Positions 8,336 to 18,164 of a stretch of 64,000 bases of DNA are shown here, piece by piece; the stretch's first letter is position 1, and every line of letters starts with the position of its first letter. Position numbers and translations under genes: made by a program. The notes beneath the pieces are model-generated. The model made no database searches. It saw nothing but the letters and a program-made list of their open reading frames with translations, and had not been told where the DNA came from. The stretch covers positions 558,001-622,000 of the forward strand of contig JAGYIL010000001.1 of assembly GCA_018402545.1 (NCBI GenBank), read 5' to 3'. This DNA comes from Saccharospirillum sp. (lineage in GTDB: Bacteria > Pseudomonadota > Gammaproteobacteria > Pseudomonadales > Natronospirillaceae).

Positions 8336-8545
8336 ATGATGCGGCCTGCGGGATACAGGCCGCACGCCCGGGGAAAGTTTGGCTGGAAGGGGGGTCGCTT
8401 GAGCGCCGTTCCGCAAGCCTGTACTTACGATACATGCAGTTACGAAGCATCATGTAGTTACGAAACTGATAATTACACGACTCACAATCAGAACGATTTT
8501 ATTTCAGAAGCACAGCCTGAGGCCGAACTGGAGTTCGAACGATGA
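8336..8545 (+). CDS. Possible 69-residue Tyr/Cys-repeat ORF between pilI and pilJ (doubtful)
   Basis: An open frame fills most of the 220-base gap between pilI and pilJ and ends in an ATGA overlap with the pilJ start, as coupled operon genes do. Its middle has a repeat of about six residues with Cys and Tyr (TYDT, CSYEAS, CSYET, DNYTT), reflecting 9-base direct repeats AGTTACGAA at 8438 and 8456. No clear ribosome binding site precedes it and a strong hairpin covers its start. I do not recognise a family; it may be non-coding leader sequence. Confidence 0.2.
   Translation: MMRPAGYRPHARGKFGWKGGRLSAVPQACTYDTCSYEASCSYETDNYTTHNQNDFISEAQPEAELEFER
8340..8364 (+). terminator. GC-rich hairpin between pilI and pilJ
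   Basis: TGCGGCCTG and CAGGCCGCA form a perfect 9-base stem with a 7-base loop, 18 bases after the pilI stop. No T-run follows, so it is more likely an RNA processing, stabilising or attenuating structure than a full terminator. Confidence 0.45.
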
Positions 8546-10632
8546 AACAAAGAGCCGGAAATTTACTAACCATCCTGGGCACCAACCGCTTGCTCAGTAT
8601 TCTGCTGGCCGCGCTGCTGGTCGTGGTACTGGGCCTGTTTGCCGTGGTGTACCAGAATTTCAGATTGGGCGCCTTCGACCAGGAGTTGCTCGAACACGCG
8701 GGTGAGATGCGAGTACTGTCACAGGAAATCGCGAAGAACTCCTCGGAAGCTTCAGGCGGTCAGGAGCAGGCCTTTGGGCTGCTGCAGCGTTCACGTGCCG
8801 AATTCGAGGTGCGCTGGAACTATGTGCAACAGGGCAACTCCATCACGGGTACTCCGTCACTGGCACAGCACGCGCCACAGGTCGATATCAGCAGTCTGTC
8901 GCGTATCTGGAGCCGGGTTAGCCAGAACTCGGATTTGATCGTTGAATCCCAGGAGACCATTCTCGATTTGCACGAAACCGCTAACACCCTGTCCGAGCGG
9001 ATTCCCGAGTTGCAGGTCGAGTACGACGAAGTCGTTGAGATTTTGCTGGAAACCGATGCCGGTGCAGGCCAGGTTGCTGTAGCCCAGCGTCAGGCATGGC
9101 TGGCTGAACGGATTGTCCGGTCGATTAACCGGGTTCTGGTGGGTGGTGAAGGTGCTGTGATGGCGGCCGACTCCTTCGAGCGCGACGCAGCATTGTTCCA
9201 GCGCGTTCTGGACGGCATGCTGAACGGTAACGCCAACCTCGACATTGAGCGTGTAGACGACATTGAAGCGCGTGAAGCGCTGGATGAAATTGCCAATCTG
9301 TTCCAGATCGTATCCGGCTCGGTCACACAGATTATGGCAACCTCTCCCGAGTTGTTCCAGGTGCGTGAAGCAGCCTCCAATATTTTTACCGACTCTCAGG
9401 TGTTGCTTGAGCAGGCGTCTACCCTGGCTGGCCAGATTCAACAATCGGCCGATACCCGGCCACTGAGCAATGCCCTGGTGATTTACGCCCTGGGTGCCCT
9501 GGCACTGGTGCTGATTGCCATTGCGGTATTCGTGGTAATTCGCGATACACAGAAAGACTTGCGTGAAACCGCTGAAACCAACGAGCAGAACCAGAACGCC
9601 ATTTTGCGACTGCTGGATGAACTGGCCGACCTCGCCGACGGTGACCTGACCACTCAGGCGACGGTAACCGAAGACTTCACGGGCGCCATTGCCGACTCCA
9701 TTAACTTCGCGATCGACCAGATGCGTCAGTTGGTATCGGCCATTAACTCGACGGCGGTGCAGGTATCGTCGGCCGCCCAGGAAACGCAGGCTACGGCCAT
9801 GCACCTGGCTGAAGCTTCCGAGCACCAGGCGCAGGAAATTGCCGGCGCCTCGGCGGCGGTGAACGAAATGGCGGTGTCCATTGACCAGGTATCTGCCAAC
9901 GCTGCCGAATCAGCCGCGGTGGCCGAGCGGTCGGTTGCGATCGCCAAGAAAGGTGCTGACGTGGTGCAATCGACCATCAACGGCATGGATAACATTCGTG
10001 AGCAGATTCAGGAAACGTCGAAGCGTATTAAACGACTCGGTGAATCCTCGCAGGAAATTGGTGACATCGTATCGCTGATTAACGACATTGCCGACCAAAC
10101 CAACATTCTGGCTTTGAACGCCGCCATTCAGGCCTCCATGGCCGGTGACGCAGGCCGGGGCTTTGCGGTGGTAGCGGACGAAGTACAGCGTCTTGCGGAA
10201 CGGTCTTCAGCCGCAACGAAGCAGATTGAAGCGCTGGTAAAAACCATTCAGAACGACACCAACGAAGCCGTTATCTCGATGGAGCAAACGGTGGCAGAGG
10301 TGGTCCGGGGTGCACGCCTGGCGCAGGACGCGGGTGTTGCTCTGGAAGAGATCGAATCGGTATCGAAGAACCTGGCCGACCTGATTCAGAACATCTCAAA
10401 CGCGGCCCGTCAGCAGGCTTCATCAGCCGGCCACATCTCCAACACGATGAACGTTATTCAGGAAATTACCTCACAAACCTCGGCCGGTACCACTGCAACG
10501 GCGAAGTCGATTGGTAACCTTGCTCAGCTCGCGAACGACCTGCGTTCGTCGGTAGCCGGTTTCAAACTGCCGGACAGCGACGACGACCTGGACATGCTGG
10601 GTGCCCCGGAACTGGACGATGAGGTCGCTTAA
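8542..10632 (+). CDS. pilJ: Type IV pilus methyl-accepting receptor PilJ
   Basis: 696 residues. TM1 is at about 18-36, a periplasmic PilJ sensor region at 37-310, TM2 at about 311-333, then a HAMP-like linker and a methyl-accepting signalling domain. The hairpin tip reads ALNAAIQASMAGDAGRGF (about 520-540), the form typical of PilJ rather than of standard chemoreceptors. PilJ senses surface contact or pilin and feeds ChpA through PilI. The start ATG overlaps the end of the doubtful small frame. Confidence 0.96.
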   Translation: MKQRAGNLLTILGTNRLLSILLAALLVVVLGLFAVVYQNFRLGAFDQELLEHAGEMRVLSQEIAKNSSEASGGQEQAFGLLQRSRAEFEVRWNYVQQGNSITGTPSLAQHAPQVDISSLSRIWSRVSQNSDLIVESQETILDLHETANTLSERIPELQVEYDEVVEILLETDAGAGQVAVAQRQAWLAERIVRSINRVLVGGEGAVMAADSFERDAALFQRVLDGMLNGNANLDIERVDDIEAREALDEIANLFQIVSGSVTQIMATSPELFQVREAASNIFTDSQVLLEQASTLAGQIQQSADTRPLSNALVIYALGALALVLIAIAVFVVIRDTQKDLRETAETNEQNQNAILRLLDELADLADGDLTTQATVTEDFTGAIADSINFAIDQMRQLVSAINSTAVQVSSAAQETQATAMHLAEASEHQAQEIAGASAAVNEMAVSIDQVSANAAESAAVAERSVAIAKKGADVVQSTINGMDNIREQIQETSKRIKRLGESSQEIGDIVSLINDIADQTNILALNAAIQASMAGDAGRGFAVVADEVQRLAERSSAATKQIEALVKTIQNDTNEAVISMEQTVAEVVRGARLAQDAGVALEEIESVSKNLADLIQNISNAARQQASSAGHISNTMNVIQEITSQTSAGTTATAKSIGNLAQLANDLRSSVAGFKLPDSDDDLDMLGAPELDDEVA

Positions 10633-10726
10633 CGGCGGCCAAATCGGGTTCCCAGGGGCATCGGGACGCGTGGCTGTGTTTATGGTCATGCAGCGATGCA
10701 CCGCTGATTGTGAATGAGGCTGTAAC

Positions 10727-11581
10727 GTGGTGACCCAGAGCGCGTCCGTACATCAGGCTCCTGAATTGAGTGACCGTGCCTTTTTCACCTGGCAGGAGTT
10801 GCTGGAAGAGCGTCTCGGGTTGCAGTTGTCGGAACAACGACGCAGCTTTCTCAAGACCAGTCTGGCCATTCGCATGCGTGAGCTGGGGTTCACTGATTAT
10901 CTGGATTATTACCGCTATATTCGCAGTGGTGATGCCGGGCTGATTGAATGGAATTGCCTGATCGACCGGGTAACGGTTCAGGAAACCCGTTTCTTCAGAG
11001 ACCCGGCGGCGTTCGCATTAACACGTGATTTTCTGACGCGTCGCGTTCATGAAGTCACCCGGCCGCTGAGTATCTGGAGTGTTGGTTGTTCCACCGGTGA
11101 GGAAACCTACAGCCTGGCAATGATGACAGCCGATTTGTTGCGGCGTGAATGTGATCAGATCAGGCACTTTGGCGTAACCGGAACCGATGTGTCCTCCCGG
11201 GCTCTGGAAACGGCTCGTCAGGGTGTGTACCCGGCCCGGCGGGTTGAAATGTTGGATAAACGCCTGATCGAGCGGTTTTTTTCGCCTCAGGTGGGGCAAT
11301 ACCGGGTGGCACCAGCGTTGCAAGAAAGGGTGTGCTTTACGCGCCTGAATGTACTGGAGCTGGCTCGCTCACCGATGAAAGAGCTGGACCTGATTTATTG
11401 CCAGAATATGCTGATTTATTTTCGCAAGTGGCGCCGCAAGGAAATCGTGTCTGAACTGGCCAAACGACTGGCCAAAGGCGGCATGCTGGTGCTGGGCCTG
11501 GGCGAAGTTGTGGACTGGAAGATGCCTGAACTGACGCGCGTACCCGGTGAACGGGCGTTGGCCTACTTGAAACACAAATGA
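10727..11581 (+). CDS. pilK: Chemoreceptor methyltransferase PilK (CheR family)
   Basis: 284 residues counted from GTG at 10727; a second GTG follows directly at 10730. The N-terminal helical CheR segment precedes a SAM-binding domain with SVGCSTGEETYSLAM (about 123-137) and DLIYCQNMLIYF. It should methylate glutamates of PilJ for adaptation, opposed by ChpB. 94 bases after pilJ. Confidence 0.94.
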   Translation: MVTQSASVHQAPELSDRAFFTWQELLEERLGLQLSEQRRSFLKTSLAIRMRELGFTDYLDYYRYIRSGDAGLIEWNCLIDRVTVQETRFFRDPAAFALTRDFLTRRVHEVTRPLSIWSVGCSTGEETYSLAMMTADLLRRECDQIRHFGVTGTDVSSRALETARQGVYPARRVEMLDKRLIERFFSPQVGQYRVAPALQERVCFTRLNVLELARSPMKELDLIYCQNMLIYFRKWRRKEIVSELAKRLAKGGMLVLGLGEVVDWKMPELTRVPGERALAYLKHK

Positions 11582-11599
11582 ATACAAAGGGGTACAGGC

Positions 11600-14500
11600 A
11601 TGGCAGAACGCCGTGATTATGTTGCACTGGAATGGGTCAAGGGAGAGATCTTCGATACGCTGAAACAGGCGCGTCAAGCCCTGGAAGCGTTCGTTGATAC
11701 GCCCGAAGATACCACTCGTCTTCAGTTTAGCCTGGCCTACATCCATCAGGTAAACGGCACCTTGCAGATGGTCGAATTCTTCGGTGCAGCCTTGCTGGCT
11801 GAAGAAATGGAGCGTCTGAATCAGTCGATTGTGGACGGTGATATTCCACCCAGCCAGGATAACCTGGCGTTGCTGATGCAAGCCATTCTGCAATTGCCGA
11901 ATTATCTCGAGAAACTCAAGCGCGGCCAGAGTGATCTGCCCGTGGTCATTTTGCCGTTGCTGAATGATTTGCGTGCGGCACGGGGCGAGCCTTTGCTCTC
12001 GGAAACGGCCCTGTTTACGCCGGATCTGTCTGCCTCACGCCGTTTTGTCGGCGAACCGGATACTCAGAGCATTGGCCAGTCGAGTGTGGTTCAACTGCTG
12101 CGCAAATTACGCCAGATGTACCAGCTGGCATTGCTGGGCTGGCTGCGTAACGAGGATACCGACAACAACCTTGAATACCTGGGCAAGTCGGTTCATCGGC
12201 TGGTCGGTTTAACCGAGCGCACCCCAATGGGCGCGTTGTGGCAAGTGGCGGATGCCTTTATTGCCGCGATGAAAGCCGGACGTATTGAACGTTCAGCGGC
12301 CATTACTGTCATTCTGCGGCACCTCGACGGTGCCATGAAGCGATTGCTCGCCGACCCCATTGGTGTAGCCGGGCAATACCCGCATGAAGATCAGCTCAAG
12401 AACCTGCTGTATTACCTGGCCAAGATAGACGCCACGGGTCTCAGCCGGGTGCAACATATACAGGACAGCTATCACCTCAGCCAGGCTTTGCCCAACGAAG
12501 CGGAAATTGAAACGCAACGGCAACGTCTGTCAGGGCCCGACCGTGAAACAGTGGGCAGTGTGGTCTCGGCCCTGCTTGAAGAGCTGGCAAGACTGAAAGA
12601 TTCACTGGATCTGATGGTGCGCACCCGGGTTACCGAGTCGCGTCGTTTGTCCGAGCTGGAGCCTGGCATCAAGCAAATGGCCGATACCATGGCGGTATTG
12701 GGCCTTGGCAACCCGCGCCGGGTGTTGAATGAACAGCTTGAACTGATCAAGACCACACAGCAGGACCCTGAGCTGAAAGACGACGGTGTGCTGATGGACA
12801 TCGCCGGCGCACTGCTATACGTAGAAGCCAGCCTGTCCGGTATTGCCAGCGACGCCAGCTTTGAGCGTGACGAATACGATGACGGCCTGGATGGTGCTCA
12901 GGAGGCAGTTGTTCGCGAAGCGCGCAATGGCCTGGAGCAGGTCAAAGACGCCATTGTCGAATTTATCGGGTCGCACTGGGATCACAGCAAGCTGGAAGCC
13001 GTGCCCCGCGATCTGAGCGGCATTCGTGGCGGTCTGGTCATGATACCGCTGGAGCAGGCGGCAACGGTTCTTAAGTACGCACAGGATTACGTTGAAGACC
13101 AGTTGCTGGGGAACAAGCGCACGCCGGAATGGCATGAGCTGGACGCTCTGGCCGATGCCATTATGGGGGTTGAATATTACCTTGAACGGTTGTCCCGTGA
13201 TGGCAGTGGCACCAATCTGGATATTCTGCAGCGTGCCGCTGATTCAATTGCCAAACTGGGTTACACGGTAAACCTCTATCCGGAAGTCGACTCCGTCAAT
13301 GAAAACAGCGCAGACGACACTGAGAATACCACCGACGCCGATGAAGATTTCCCGGATTTGTCGCTGCAGGAACTGGAGCTGGGTGACACTGGCGAGCTTG
13401 AAGACGCTGCCGATGACGAACTCGATATTGAGGCGATCGACGACTTCGAGACCCTGACCGACTGGGACGACGATATCGAAGCCAGGCCGGCAACAGAAGA
13501 CGCTTTGCCAACGGCTGAAGTTGAATCCGGTGACTGGTTGTCACTGGATGAAGAAGACGATCTGCCCGAGCCGGACGATAAGGCCATTGCCGACAGCGTT
13601 GAACCGGAAACCACGGCAGAGGTTAACCCGGTCGAAGCCGGGGTACAGGAAGCCGACGACGATGATCTGATAGACGACGACATTCTCGAAATTTTCATCG
13701 AGGAAGCCGCTGAAGTTCTGGAAGCCATTCATGAGTTCTTCCCCCGGTACAAGGCTGATCCGTCCGACAGTGATGCACTGACCGAGTTCCGCCGTGCCTT
13801 TCACACGCTGAAGGGCAGCGGCCGCATGGTCGGCGCCAGTGTGGTGGGAGAAACCGCCTGGTCGATCGAAAACATGCTCAACCGTCTGATCGAGGGCAGC
13901 ATTTCCCACTCGGACGACCTGGTGCGGGTGATCGAAGAGGTCACCGATGAAATCCCGGCGCTGATGACGGCGTTTGAAAAGAAACTAAAACCGGATACGG
14001 CCCGTGCCGACTACCTTGCCGCCATTGCTGATGCTTTGGCCAAAGGTCAGCCGGTAAGCTGGGGCGAGGCGTCTGCGGAAACACCCGAGTCGGCCGAACC
14101 GGCCGACGTTGACGTCGATATTGAATTGCCACGGGCGGAAGTTACTGACGCGTCAGACGATGAGTCGCAGTGGGCCGATTTTGACGAATTGCCAGTGGCC
14201 GAGCTCGAGGAGACCGACCTCGAAGACCTCGATTCTGACAGCTTCGAGATCGAGAACAGTGACGCCAGCACCGATACATTACTGGAGATATTTCAGGCTG
14301 AGCTGGCGAGTCATCTCGAATACATCGATCACTATATCGAAGAAGCGGAAGCGGCCTCTCTGTTACCGGATTCGCTGCAGCGCGCCCTGCACACCATTAA
14401 GGGCTCGGCGCACATGGCCAGCGTTGAACCGGTGGCGGTGCTGGTACAGCCTCTCGAACAGCTCGTTCGGGATATGCAGGAACGCTCCAAAGTCGCCGAC

Positions 14501-17500
14501 GCGGGCTTTCTGTCATTACTGGGCGATGGCGTCGCACTGATTCGCCAGGCGTCTCAGGGTGAGTCGGTCGATACGGCAGGCTTCGAAGCCCAGGTGCAGG
14601 ATGTTTACAACCGGGTGCTGCGTCTGGATCCCAGTCAGGAGCCGGATGATCCGGCCCTGATGTCCATTTTCATGTCCGACAGTATGGATCTGGTGCTGGG
14701 TGCCGAGACGATTCTGACCCGCTGGCGCGATGCCGGTGAGCCGGATGCCGAAGTCGACGCGCTGATTCGGGAGCTCAATACCCTGGCTCTGGCGTCTCAG
14801 GCTGTAGACCTGATGCCAGTAGCCGATCTCAGCCATAATTTGGCTCAACTGGTTGAGGGTGCCCGGAGCGAAGCGTGCGAGGCTGATGATCGTTTCTTTG
14901 AACTGGCCAATACGGGCCTGGAATCGCTGATTTCCATGATGGACCGTCTCGCGGCGGGCCAGAGTATTCGTCAGGATGCGTTGTTTGTAGAGCGGCTGCA
15001 CCAGATGTTGCCCGATGCAGAGACAACCCCACTTGAACCGGCCGTTTCCAATAAAGATCAGGTCGACTCCATGATCCGCCAGGACCTTGAGTCCGCGGCT
15101 GAATTGGCGCCTGCGCCCATGCCCGTCGTCGCGGCAGCACAGCGCTACCGGGTCGAAGGCGATGCCGAGCTTGTGGACATCTTCCTGGAAGAAGCCAACG
15201 ACATTCTCGACAGCATTCAGTCATCGCTCGAGAAATGGCGTGAAGACACCGATAACACCCTCGAAGTGGAAAGTCTGCAACGCGACCTGCACACCCTCAA
15301 AGGGGGTGCGCGCATGGCCGAGATTTCACCCTTGGGCGATCTGGCGCACGAACTCGAGTTTTTGTACGAGGGGTTGGCACAAGGCAAATATCAGGCCTCG
15401 GAAGGTCTGCTGGAATTGATTCAGCAGTGCCACGACCGGCTGGCGGTCATGGTGCAGGACATTGAATCAAGCATGAGCTGCGAGTCGGCTCCGGACCTGG
15501 TCGCGGCCATTAATCATTTCCGCAAGCATCCGGGTGCCCCCGCTCAGCCTGTCGACATGGCGCAGGCCCGGCAAGAGAGCAAGCCGGACCCTGAGCCGGA
15601 ACCGCCCTTGCCGGATAATGAGCCGGATGAAGTCCTGCTCGGCGAACCTGAAGCGCCTGAAGCCGAACCAGAGGCACCGGCCCCTGCACCGGTAGCGGAA
15701 CTGGCCGCTGATGTCGATCTCGACATATTGGAAATCTTCATCGATGAAGCGGGCGAGTTGCTGAACGAGCTCGAACAGGCCATTGAAGACTGGCAGGCAG
15801 AGCCCGGCAACGAAACCCATGCGGATGAAATGAAGCGCGTGCTGCATACGCTCAAGGGCGGCGCCCGTCTGGCCCGGCTGAAAGAGCTGGGCGACCAGAG
15901 TCACGAGTTCGAAACCTTTATTGTTCGTGCCCAGCAGAACAAGGACGCACTCGACGAAACCTTCTTCAACAACATTCTGTCCCGTCAGGACCAGTTGGTT
16001 CAGGGCGTCGAAGCCATGAACGCGCTGCTTGATGGCCATGCGAACAGTGGTGCCGGGTTTGGTCCCAGTGTGATTCAGATGGCCCGGGACCTTGAGGAAG
16101 ATGGCTGGGATGATCCCGATCAGCCAATGGCCATTGGCAGTCCTGAACACAGTGAAACGGAAGCGCCGGCGGTAACGGAGCCCTCGGCGGAAGGCAATAC
16201 ACTGCCCGCCACCGACAGCCGTGAATCGAGTACCAATGTACTGCCCTTCAAGCGAAAGGAAGCTGAACGCAAGGCCGATAGCCGCCGCGCCCAGCCGCAG
16301 GAGACCGTTAAGGTTAATGCCAACCTGCTCGAAGGGCTGGTGAACCTTGCCGGTGAGACCTCCATTGCCCGTGCGCGACTTGAGCAGGAAGTCAGTGACT
16401 TTGGTTTCACGCTCGGTGAGATGGATTCGACCATTGACCGTCTGCGTGAGCAGGTCCGTCGGCTCGATATGGAAACTGAAGCTCAAATTCTGTTTCGCCA
16501 GGAGCGGGCCGAGGAAACCAACTACGAAGATTTCGACCCTCTGGAAATGGACCGCTACTCCCAGATCCAGCAGTTGTCGCGCTCGTTAATGGAAGCGACC
16601 TACGACCTGACCGAGCTGAAAGGCTCGCTGACCGACAAAACCCGGGATGCGGAAACCCTTTTATTGCAGCAAAGCCGTATTAACACGGAACTGCAGGAAG
16701 GCCTGATGCAAACCCGCATGGTGCCTTTCAACCGTCTGGTACCCAGGCTGCGCCGTATTGTTCGCCAGGTTGCCGGTGAACTGGGCAAACAGGTCGACTT
16801 TATTGTCGGCAATGCCGAAGGCGAGGTAGACCGTACGGTGTTGGAGCGGATGATTTCGCCGCTCGAACACATGTTGCGCAACGCGGTAGACCACGGTATT
16901 GAAGATGCGGATCAGCGTCTCCAGTCCGGCAAAACGGTGAAAGGCTCGGTGCGACTGGATCTATCCCGCGAAGGTGGCGACATCGTGTTACGTCTGTCTG
17001 ATGATGGCGCCGGCATGAACGTTGACCGCATTCGCAGCAAAGCCATTGAGCGTGGCCTGATGGCGGCCGATGCCGACCTGAACGACCGTGAAATCCTGCA
17101 GTACATTCTCGAAGCGGGTTTCAGTACCGCCGAGAAAGTGACCCAGATTTCAGGCCGCGGCGTCGGCATGGACGTCGTCAACTCGGAAGTGAAACAGCTC
17201 GGTGGCAACATGGCCATCGACTCCCGCCTGGGTGAAGGCTCTCAGTTCACCATCCGCCTGCCGTTTACCGTGTCGGTGAACCGTGCGCTAATGGTCAACA
17301 TTGAAGAAGACCACTACGCCATTCCGCTCAGCTCCATCGAGGGTATTGTGCGGGTCACGCCCAAGCAGCTGGCTGAGTATTACCGGCCCGATGCCCCACT
17401 GTTTGAATATGCCGGTGGCCGCTACCGCCTGGAGTATATGGGTGGCCTGTTGCGAACCGGAGCCACGCCCAACGTTGAGGGGCTTACCGCACCGGTTCCA

Positions 17501-18157
17501 CTGGTGCTGGTGAAAGGCAGCGATGAACATCACTCCATGGCACTGCACGTTGACCGCCTGATGGGCAGCCGTGAAATCGTGGTAAAAACACTGGGGCCGC
17601 AGTTCAGTACGGTGCCCGGGGTATCCGGTGCCACTATTCTCGGTGATGGTTCTGTGGTGGTGATTCTGGACTTGGCCGCTCTGATTCGTAGCTCGCTGGC
17701 CATTGAACACTCCAGGGTCACTACGTTGCTGAAGCCCAAAACAGCCATTCCGGCACCGAAAAAACCGGTCCGCGACAAAGACAGCCCTTACACCGTGATG
17801 GTGGTGGATGATTCAGTAACGGTCCGTAAAGTCACCAGTCGCCTGCTGGAGCGTCAGGGCATGGAAGTGATTCTGGCCAAGCACGGGGCGGATGCTGTTG
17901 CCCAGTTGCAAGACAGGGTGCCGGATATCATGCTGCTCGACATCGAAATGCCCTATATGGATGGCTTCGAAGTGGCCTCGAGAGTGCGTCACGACAGCCG
18001 CCTTAAGCAGATACCGATCATCATGATTACCTCCCGAACCGGTGCCAAACACCGTGAGCGAGCGTTGTCGATTGGGGTGAACGAGTACATGGGCAAACCT
18101 TTCCAGGAAGGCCCCCTGGTCGATGCCATCAAGCGTTTGCTGGGCATAGAGGCGTGA
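11600..18157 (+). CDS. chpA: Pil-Chp hybrid sensor kinase ChpA
   Basis: 2185 residues, slightly shorter than P. aeruginosa ChpA. I read about nine HPt-like segments. Four have the canonical H-T-[LI]-K-G core (H735, H931, H1231, H1416). The first has a variant HQVNG near residue 49, and one near 1060 has Asn in place of His (ELNTLALASQ). Acidic linkers separate them. A CheA-type dimerisation and ATPase part follows (LEHMLRNAVDHGIE, DDGAGM, GRGVGMD), then a CheW domain, then a C-terminal receiver with phospho-acceptor D2114 (LLDIEMPYMDG). It phosphorylates PilG and PilH. It starts 18 bases after pilK. Confidence 0.96.
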   Translation: MAERRDYVALEWVKGEIFDTLKQARQALEAFVDTPEDTTRLQFSLAYIHQVNGTLQMVEFFGAALLAEEMERLNQSIVDGDIPPSQDNLALLMQAILQLPNYLEKLKRGQSDLPVVILPLLNDLRAARGEPLLSETALFTPDLSASRRFVGEPDTQSIGQSSVVQLLRKLRQMYQLALLGWLRNEDTDNNLEYLGKSVHRLVGLTERTPMGALWQVADAFIAAMKAGRIERSAAITVILRHLDGAMKRLLADPIGVAGQYPHEDQLKNLLYYLAKIDATGLSRVQHIQDSYHLSQALPNEAEIETQRQRLSGPDRETVGSVVSALLEELARLKDSLDLMVRTRVTESRRLSELEPGIKQMADTMAVLGLGNPRRVLNEQLELIKTTQQDPELKDDGVLMDIAGALLYVEASLSGIASDASFERDEYDDGLDGAQEAVVREARNGLEQVKDAIVEFIGSHWDHSKLEAVPRDLSGIRGGLVMIPLEQAATVLKYAQDYVEDQLLGNKRTPEWHELDALADAIMGVEYYLERLSRDGSGTNLDILQRAADSIAKLGYTVNLYPEVDSVNENSADDTENTTDADEDFPDLSLQELELGDTGELEDAADDELDIEAIDDFETLTDWDDDIEARPATEDALPTAEVESGDWLSLDEEDDLPEPDDKAIADSVEPETTAEVNPVEAGVQEADDDDLIDDDILEIFIEEAAEVLEAIHEFFPRYKADPSDSDALTEFRRAFHTLKGSGRMVGASVVGETAWSIENMLNRLIEGSISHSDDLVRVIEEVTDEIPALMTAFEKKLKPDTARADYLAAIADALAKGQPVSWGEASAETPESAEPADVDVDIELPRAEVTDASDDESQWADFDELPVAELEETDLEDLDSDSFEIENSDASTDTLLEIFQAELASHLEYIDHYIEEAEAASLLPDSLQRALHTIKGSAHMASVEPVAVLVQPLEQLVRDMQERSKVADAGFLSLLGDGVALIRQASQGESVDTAGFEAQVQDVYNRVLRLDPSQEPDDPALMSIFMSDSMDLVLGAETILTRWRDAGEPDAEVDALIRELNTLALASQAVDLMPVADLSHNLAQLVEGARSEACEADDRFFELANTGLESLISMMDRLAAGQSIRQDALFVERLHQMLPDAETTPLEPAVSNKDQVDSMIRQDLESAAELAPAPMPVVAAAQRYRVEGDAELVDIFLEEANDILDSIQSSLEKWREDTDNTLEVESLQRDLHTLKGGARMAEISPLGDLAHELEFLYEGLAQGKYQASEGLLELIQQCHDRLAVMVQDIESSMSCESAPDLVAAINHFRKHPGAPAQPVDMAQARQESKPDPEPEPPLPDNEPDEVLLGEPEAPEAEPEAPAPAPVAELAADVDLDILEIFIDEAGELLNELEQAIEDWQAEPGNETHADEMKRVLHTLKGGARLARLKELGDQSHEFETFIVRAQQNKDALDETFFNNILSRQDQLVQGVEAMNALLDGHANSGAGFGPSVIQMARDLEEDGWDDPDQPMAIGSPEHSETEAPAVTEPSAEGNTLPATDSRESSTNVLPFKRKEAERKADSRRAQPQETVKVNANLLEGLVNLAGETSIARARLEQEVSDFGFTLGEMDSTIDRLREQVRRLDMETEAQILFRQERAEETNYEDFDPLEMDRYSQIQQLSRSLMEATYDLTELKGSLTDKTRDAETLLLQQSRINTELQEGLMQTRMVPFNRLVPRLRRIVRQVAGELGKQVDFIVGNAEGEVDRTVLERMISPLEHMLRNAVDHGIEDADQRLQSGKTVKGSVRLDLSREGGDIVLRLSDDGAGMNVDRIRSKAIERGLMAADADLNDREILQYILEAGFSTAEKVTQISGRGVGMDVVNSEVKQLGGNMAIDSRLGEGSQFTIRLPFTVSVNRALMVNIEEDHYAIPLSSIEGIVRVTPKQLAEYYRPDAPLFEYAGGRYRLEYMGGLLRTGATPNVEGLTAPVPLVLVKGSDEHHSMALHVDRLMGSREIVVKTLGPQFSTVPGVSGATILGDGSVVVILDLAALIRSSLAIEHSRVTTLLKPKTAIPAPKKPVRDKDSPYTVMVVDDSVTVRKVTSRLLERQGMEVILAKHGADAVAQLQDRVPDIMLLDIEMPYMDGFEVASRVRHDSRLKQIPIIMITSRTGAKHRERALSIGVNEYMGKPFQEGPLVDAIKRLLGIEA

Positions 18158-18164
18158 ACAGACC

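Noticed and set aside
15467-16486. Open frames opposite chpA and chpB (also 18129-19097)
   Set aside because: Antisense to genes with intact domains and typical codon use; no independent support.
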